This document shows, one piece after another, positions 5,899 through 9,419 of a stretch of 9,419 bases of DNA. Within the stretch, counting starts at the first letter, position 1, and each line of letters starts with the position of its first letter. Under the pieces are notes generated by a model, which saw only the letters and a list, made by a program, of their open reading frames with translations, made no database searches and had not been told where the DNA came from. Source of the stretch: Anaerolineae bacterium (GTDB lineage: Bacteria > Chloroflexota > Anaerolineae > JACIWR01); NCBI GenBank assembly GCA_021162125.1, contig JAGGZG010000174.1, positions 1 to 9,419 of the forward strand. Reading direction: 5' to 3'. A program made the translations under genes and the position numbers.

Positions 5899-5927
5899 TT
5901 GACAGCTATCACCTTGTCGGCTAAAAT
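5899..5927 (+). promoter_or_regulatory. Strong sigma-70-type promoter of the acylase gene
   Basis: A consensus TTGACA at 5899-5904 and TAAAAT at 5922-5927 (5 of 6 matches) are separated by exactly 17 bases. The site lies in the 108-base gap after the TIM-family gene and predicts a start near 5934, with a leader of about 50 bases. This implies that the acylase gene is transcribed independently of, or in addition to, readthrough from the upstream gene. Confidence 0.75.
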
Positions 5928-5941
5928 GCCACGGGAGAAAT

Positions 5942-5965
5942 GGGCAAATCGGCAAGTCAGCAAGT
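5942..5965 (+). repeat. Three 8-bp tandem repeats in the acylase leader
   Basis: GGGCAAAT, CGGCAAGT and CAGCAAGT follow each other at 5942-5949, 5950-5957 and 5958-5965. The last two differ at one base. They lie between the predicted transcription start and the GGGAGGAG ribosome site (5971-5978), so they would be part of the mRNA leader. Confidence 0.7.
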
Positions 5966-5984
5966 CTGAAGGGAGGAGTTTATT

Positions 5985-8399
5985 ATGTGGATTGTGCTCG
6001 CTATCACGCTGGTGATCATTGCTTTAGTATTGATCGTTCTCACGCTCCTGGACCGGGCGCTGCCCATCACCCAGGGCAGGATGGCCGTACCCGGCCTGGA
6101 GGGTCAGGTGACGGTCACCCGTGACCGGTGGGGCGTGCCCCACATCTACGCGGAAAACCTGAGTGACCTGTTCTTCGCCCAGGGGTACGTCCACGCCCAG
6201 GACCGCCTGTGGCAGATGGAGCTCAACCGGCGCATCGGCAGTGGACGGCTGGCCGAGATCTTCGGCGAGGTGGCCCTGGACACCGACCGCTTCGTCCGCA
6301 CGGTGGGTTTCCGCCGCGCCGCCGAGGCAGACCTGGAGGGCCTGGACGAGGAGACCCGCAGCGCACTGGAAGCTTACGCCGCGGGCGTGAATGCATTCCT
6401 GGCCGAGAAGCAGCCCCTGCCCCTGGAATTCACCATCCTGCGCTTCAAGCCGGAGCCTTGGACTCCCCTGGACTCCCTGACGTGGGGCAAGGTGATGGCC
6501 TGGAATCTGTCTATCAACTGGGACACCGAAATCCTCCGCTCGCGCCTGATTGACAAGCTGGGTGTGGAGCGGGCCGCCGAATTGGAACCGATGTACCCCG
6601 AAAACAACCCGGCCGTCGTTCCCTCTGAGGTGGATTACGGCCGACTGAGCACGCGGATCCTGGAGCAGTATCGCCAGGCAGCGGGCTGGCTGGGCACTTC
6701 CGGTGCGGGGGTGGGCAGTAACAACTGGGTAGTGGACGGGACGAAATCCGTCACCGGCAAGCCGCTGCTGGCCAATGACCCCCACCTGGCTCTGCAAATG
6801 CCGTCTATCTGGTACGAAAACCACCTGGTGGGCGGCGGTATCGAGGTCACCGGCGCTTCGTTCCCCGGCGCGCCCGGGGTGATCATCGGCCACAACGCGG
6901 CGATAGCCTGGGGGGTGACCAACGGCTTCCCCGACGTGCAGGACCTGTACGTCGAGAAGCTCAATCCCGAAAACCCGCACCAATACGAGTACCAGGGCGC
7001 GTGGCACGACGCGGTCGTGGCCCGCGAGGAGATTCACGTCAAAGGTCGCGCCGAACCCGTGATTGAGGAGGTGGTGATCACCCGCCACGGGCCGATCATC
7101 AGTGGCATCGTGCCCCCGGCAGAGGGAGAAGGCGAGGACACACCACCGCTGGCCCTGCGCTGGACGGCGCTGGAGCCGAGCACTCTTTTCCGCGCCGTGA
7201 TGTCCCTGCAACGGGCCTCGAACTGGGAGGAGTTCACCGCCGCGCTGCGCTACTGGGACGTGCCCGCGCAGAACTTCGTCTACGCCGACGCGGAGGGCAA
7301 CATCGGCTATTACCTGGCGGGCCGCGTTCCCATTCGCGCCAAAGGCATGGGTCTGGTGCCTGTGCCCGGCTGGACCGGCGAGTACGAGTGGACAGGCTGG
7401 ATTCCTTTCGAGGAACTGCCCCACACCTTCAACCCGCCGCAGCATTACGTGGCCACGGCCAACAACCGCGTCGTCGGCGACGACTACCCATATTTCATCA
7501 CCGTAGAATGGATGAACGGCTACCGCGCCCGCCGCATCTGCGACCTGCTGGAGTCCAAAGAGAAGCTGGCCGCCGAGGACTTCGCCGCCATGCACATGGA
7601 CTTCTACTCGATCCCGGGGCGGGAGCTGGCGCGTTACCTGGCTGAACTGGAGCCGGAGGACGAGCAGGCCCGGCGAGCCGTGGAACTCATCCGCGCCTGG
7701 GATTTCAACCTCACGGCGGACAGCGTGGCCGGGACCATCTTCGAGGCGGTGCAGCTTCAGCTCCTACGCCTGGCCTTCGCCGACAAATTGGGGCCGGAGC
7801 TGGCCGAGCACTACCTGGGCAGCGGTTTCCATCCCATGCTCTCGGCGACCAACGCCTACCTGGGCCGCAGTGCTGTCCTTCTCCTGCGTCTGCTGGAGAA
7901 CGAGACCTCGCCCTGGTTCGCCGACGCCGAAAGTGGGCAGCCTCGCACCCGCGACGAGTTCCTTCTGCTCGCCTTGGAGAAGGCCATCGCCGAGCTGCGG
8001 GCCGCACTGGGTGAGGATATGAACCGCTGGCAGTGGGGGCGTCTGCATCAGGCTACCTTCGCCCATCCGCTGGGCCAGGTCAAGCCGCTCAATTTGATCT
8101 TCAACCGGGGGCCATTCCCCATCGGTGGGGACACGGACACCGTGCACCAGGCCGCTTTCATCCCCAATGAACCCTACGCCGTGAAGTCGTGGTGCGCTTC
8201 TTACCGCCAGATCGTGGACGTGAGCGACTGGGGGCGCTCGTTGGCGATACACACCAATGGCCAGTCGGGGCAGCCGGGCAGCCGCCACTACGCGGACATG
8301 ATCCCCCTGTGGCGCAACGGGGAATACCACCCCATGCTCTGGGAGCGGGCGCAGGTTGAGGCCGCGGCGGAGGACACGCTGGTGCTCGTTCCGGCATAG
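5985..8399 (+). CDS. Penicillin acylase family protein (N-terminal nucleophile hydrolase)
   Basis: 804-residue member of the penicillin amidase/acyl-homoserine-lactone acylase family (peptidase family S45), which hydrolyses amide bonds and matures by self-cleavage into alpha and beta chains. Residues 2-22 form one hydrophobic segment, a signal anchor or signal peptide; there is no lipobox cysteine, so the enzyme is exported or membrane-held. The alpha region has VTRDRWGVPHIYAEN (44-58) and FAQGYVHAQDRLWQMELNRR (64-83). Self-cleavage is expected between G244 and S245 in GVGSNNW, making S245 the nucleophile and the beta chain about 560 residues. D317 and D320 in GFPDVQDLY fall exactly where the calcium ligands beta-73 and beta-76 occur in E. 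coli penicillin G acylase; N493/N494 in TANNR is the likely oxyanion asparagine. The ATG has GGGAGGAG about six bases upstream and a strong promoter. The substrate (beta-lactam, homoserine lactone or another acyl amide) cannot be decided. Confidence 0.93.
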   Translation: MWIVLAITLVIIALVLIVLTLLDRALPITQGRMAVPGLEGQVTVTRDRWGVPHIYAENLSDLFFAQGYVHAQDRLWQMELNRRIGSGRLAEIFGEVALDTDRFVRTVGFRRAAEADLEGLDEETRSALEAYAAGVNAFLAEKQPLPLEFTILRFKPEPWTPLDSLTWGKVMAWNLSINWDTEILRSRLIDKLGVERAAELEPMYPENNPAVVPSEVDYGRLSTRILEQYRQAAGWLGTSGAGVGSNNWVVDGTKSVTGKPLLANDPHLALQMPSIWYENHLVGGGIEVTGASFPGAPGVIIGHNAAIAWGVTNGFPDVQDLYVEKLNPENPHQYEYQGAWHDAVVAREEIHVKGRAEPVIEEVVITRHGPIISGIVPPAEGEGEDTPPLALRWTALEPSTLFRAVMSLQRASNWEEFTAALRYWDVPAQNFVYADAEGNIGYYLAGRVPIRAKGMGLVPVPGWTGEYEWTGWIPFEELPHTFNPPQHYVATANNRVVGDDYPYFITVEWMNGYRARRICDLLESKEKLAAEDFAAMHMDFYSIPGRELARYLAELEPEDEQARRAVELIRAWDFNLTADSVAGTIFEAVQLQLLRLAFADKLGPELAEHYLGSGFHPMLSATNAYLGRSAVLLLRLLENETSPWFADAESGQPRTRDEFLLLALEKAIAELRAALGEDMNRWQWGRLHQATFAHPLGQVKPLNLIFNRGPFPIGGDTDTVHQAAFIPNEPYAVKSWCASYRQIVDVSDWGRSLAIHTNGQSGQPGSRHYADMIPLWRNGEYHPMLWERAQVEAAAEDTLVLVPA

Positions 8400-8461
8400 A
8401 GTTGTGAGGTGCGACGCACTTGAACCCGATACGAGCGCGTGGCACCCGCATAGCCGGGCAC

Positions 8462-8522
8462 GTGTTGCGTGTTGCGTGTTGCGTGTTGCGTGGCGAAACG
8501 GAACACGTAACACGCACCACGC
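8462..8522. repeat. 7-bp tandem repeat with an inverted partner
   Basis: Four perfect copies of GTGTTGC (8462-8468, 8469-8475, 8476-8482, 8483-8489) are followed by a partial copy. After a short spacer, 8503-8522 is nearly the reverse complement of the repeated tract (18 of 20 positions against two and a half units at 8467-8486). The whole can fold into a long imperfect hairpin just upstream of the metallophosphoesterase gene. It lacks a T-tract, so it is not a standard terminator. The rest of the 144-base gap shows no clear promoter. Confidence 0.85.
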
Positions 8523-8543
8523 TCAGCATAAAGGGGAAGGACG

Positions 8544-9419
8544 ATGACCGAAAAGAGTAAAATCATCGTCAGCGACCTGCATATAGGCGCGGGCCGCGTC
8601 GCTGAGGGCAACGTCCTGGACGACTTCGTCAAAGACCAGGAGTTCGGCGCGTTCCTGGGTGGATTCCGCGCCGAGAGCGAGGCGCAGAACACCGATTTTG
8701 AGTTGATCATCGCCGGGGACATGGTTGAGTTCCTGCAGGTACCCGCCGTGGACACTTTCGACCCGGCAGCCCACTACCCGCCGGAGACTTACTATCCGGC
8801 CACCGAAGCGGCCTCGGTGCAGAAAATCAACCTGGTCATCCAGGGGCACCCCACCGTCTTTACCGCGCTGCGCGACTGGCTGCGTCCCGCCGGGCCCCGG
8901 CGCACGCTGACTATCCTCAAGGGTAATCACGACGTGTACCTGCACTGGCCGGGCGTGCAGGGGCGCATCCGCCAGGCAGTGGATGCCACGGGCGAGCGCG
9001 CGGGCCTGCTCGTCTTCGAGGAGCAGTGGATCAGCCGCGAGGGGCTGTACGTCGAGCATGGCAACCAGTACGCGGAGAAACTCAACCGCTTCGATGACTT
9101 CGCCGCACCCTACGATCCCAAACGTCCCGGCGAACTGGTCACCCCGCCCGGCTCGCAGTTCGTCATCGAGTTTTTCAACGACGTGGAGCGCGAGAAGTGG
9201 TGGGTGGACAGCATCAAGCCCATCACTGCGCTAATCTGGTACGGCTTCGCTCTGGATTTCGCTTTCGCCGCCCGCGTGCTGGTCAACTTCTTGCGCGTAT
9301 CGCCCATCCTGATCGCCGGCAGCCTGGCGGCGGAGCCCGCCGCCATCGCCGCCGAGGTGGAGTCCCTGCGCCAGGAGCTATCCGACGAGACCCGCGTGCG
9401 GGATTTAGCCCGGCGTTAC
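8544..9419 (+). CDS. Metallophosphoesterase (calcineurin-like), 3' end beyond the window
   Basis: An uninterrupted frame of 292 codons runs from an ATG at 8544 to the last base, with no stop, so the gene is partial. Calcineurin-like motifs appear in order: SDLHIG (D11, H13), AGDMVEF (D59), KGNHDVY (N128, H129, D130) and VEHGNQY (H172), giving the expected two-metal site. The GDMVEF form and the long insert between motifs distinguish it from the short YfcE-like gene at 450-935; they are not close copies. Residues 228-260 are largely hydrophobic (ITALIWYGFALDF, then VLVNFL and SPILIAG) and may include a membrane segment, followed by an acidic, heptad-like stretch (268-290). AGGGGA lies about six bases before the ATG. 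No obvious promoter lies in the gap, so it may be read from the acylase promoter. Substrate unknown. Confidence 0.88.
   Translation, partial: MTEKSKIIVSDLHIGAGRVAEGNVLDDFVKDQEFGAFLGGFRAESEAQNTDFELIIAGDMVEFLQVPAVDTFDPAAHYPPETYYPATEAASVQKINLVIQGHPTVFTALRDWLRPAGPRRTLTILKGNHDVYLHWPGVQGRIRQAVDATGERAGLLVFEEQWISREGLYVEHGNQYAEKLNRFDDFAAPYDPKRPGELVTPPGSQFVIEFFNDVEREKWWVDSIKPITALIWYGFALDFAFAARVLVNFLRVSPILIAGSLAAEPAAIAAEVESLRQELSDETRVRDLARRY

Noticed and set aside
6024..7595. Long open frame of 523 codons antisense to the acylase gene
   Set aside because: It lies wholly opposite a gene with complete catalytic motifs, in high-GC DNA where antisense frames stay open by codon bias. Its translation has no family features and no ribosome site was seen.
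8462..8522. CRISPR-like array
   Set aside because: The units are 7 bp and directly adjacent, with no spacers and no cas genes nearby.

Overview
This window looks like a chromosomal stretch of a GC-rich bacterium. Coding regions are GC-rich, the larger intergenic regions are more AT-rich, and Shine-Dalgarno sites (GGAGG, AAGGAG) and sigma-70-type promoters are easy to see. The gene content (penicillin acylase, PrsW protease, DUF362, PHP and calcineurin-like phosphoesterases, a four-helix-bundle protein) together with many short intergenic repeats would suit Chloroflexota or a similar environmental lineage. That placement is inference; no marker gene proves it.

Layout. (1) 5-394 (+): a small unrecognised protein, possibly cut at its 5' side by the window edge. 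It converges on a leftward gene cluster, and a 17-bp perfect hairpin with A- and T-runs (389-434) separates the two as a bidirectional terminator. (2) 4506-450 (-): five co-directional genes, read right to left: DUF362 protein, PHP-domain phosphoesterase, four-helix-bundle protein, PrsW-type intramembrane protease, YfcE-like phosphoesterase. The four-helix-bundle gene lies inside a roughly 500-bp segment bounded by a perfect 17-bp inverted repeat (2034-2050 / 2519-2535), which looks like a small cassette inserted between the PHP and PrsW genes. The repeats supply the last codons of the PHP gene and the stop codon of the four-helix-bundle gene. A second, unrelated perfect palindrome (961-995) encodes the last residues of PrsW. 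(3) 4507-5105: an AT-richer divergent intergenic region with a likely rightward promoter at 4905-4933. (4) 5106-5876 (+): a divergent triosephosphate-isomerase-fold protein that keeps the catalytic residues but has lost the usual C-terminal phosphate-binding Gly-Gly. (5) 5985-8399 (+): a complete penicillin-acylase-family N-terminal nucleophile hydrolase with a strong promoter (TTGACA-17-TAAAAT). (6) 8400-8543: a 7-bp tandem repeat with an inverted partner. (7) 8544 to the window end (+): a metallophosphoesterase that runs off the edge.

The genes do not form one obvious pathway. The leftward cluster mixes membrane proteolysis with metal-dependent phosphoesterases. The rightward genes have separate promoters. 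The strongest unexplained signals are the inverted-repeat cassette carrying the four-helix-bundle gene, the repeat-derived C-termini of two neighbouring proteins, and the unusual TIM-family active-site surroundings. I found no CRISPR array, tRNA, rRNA, transposase or defence operon.
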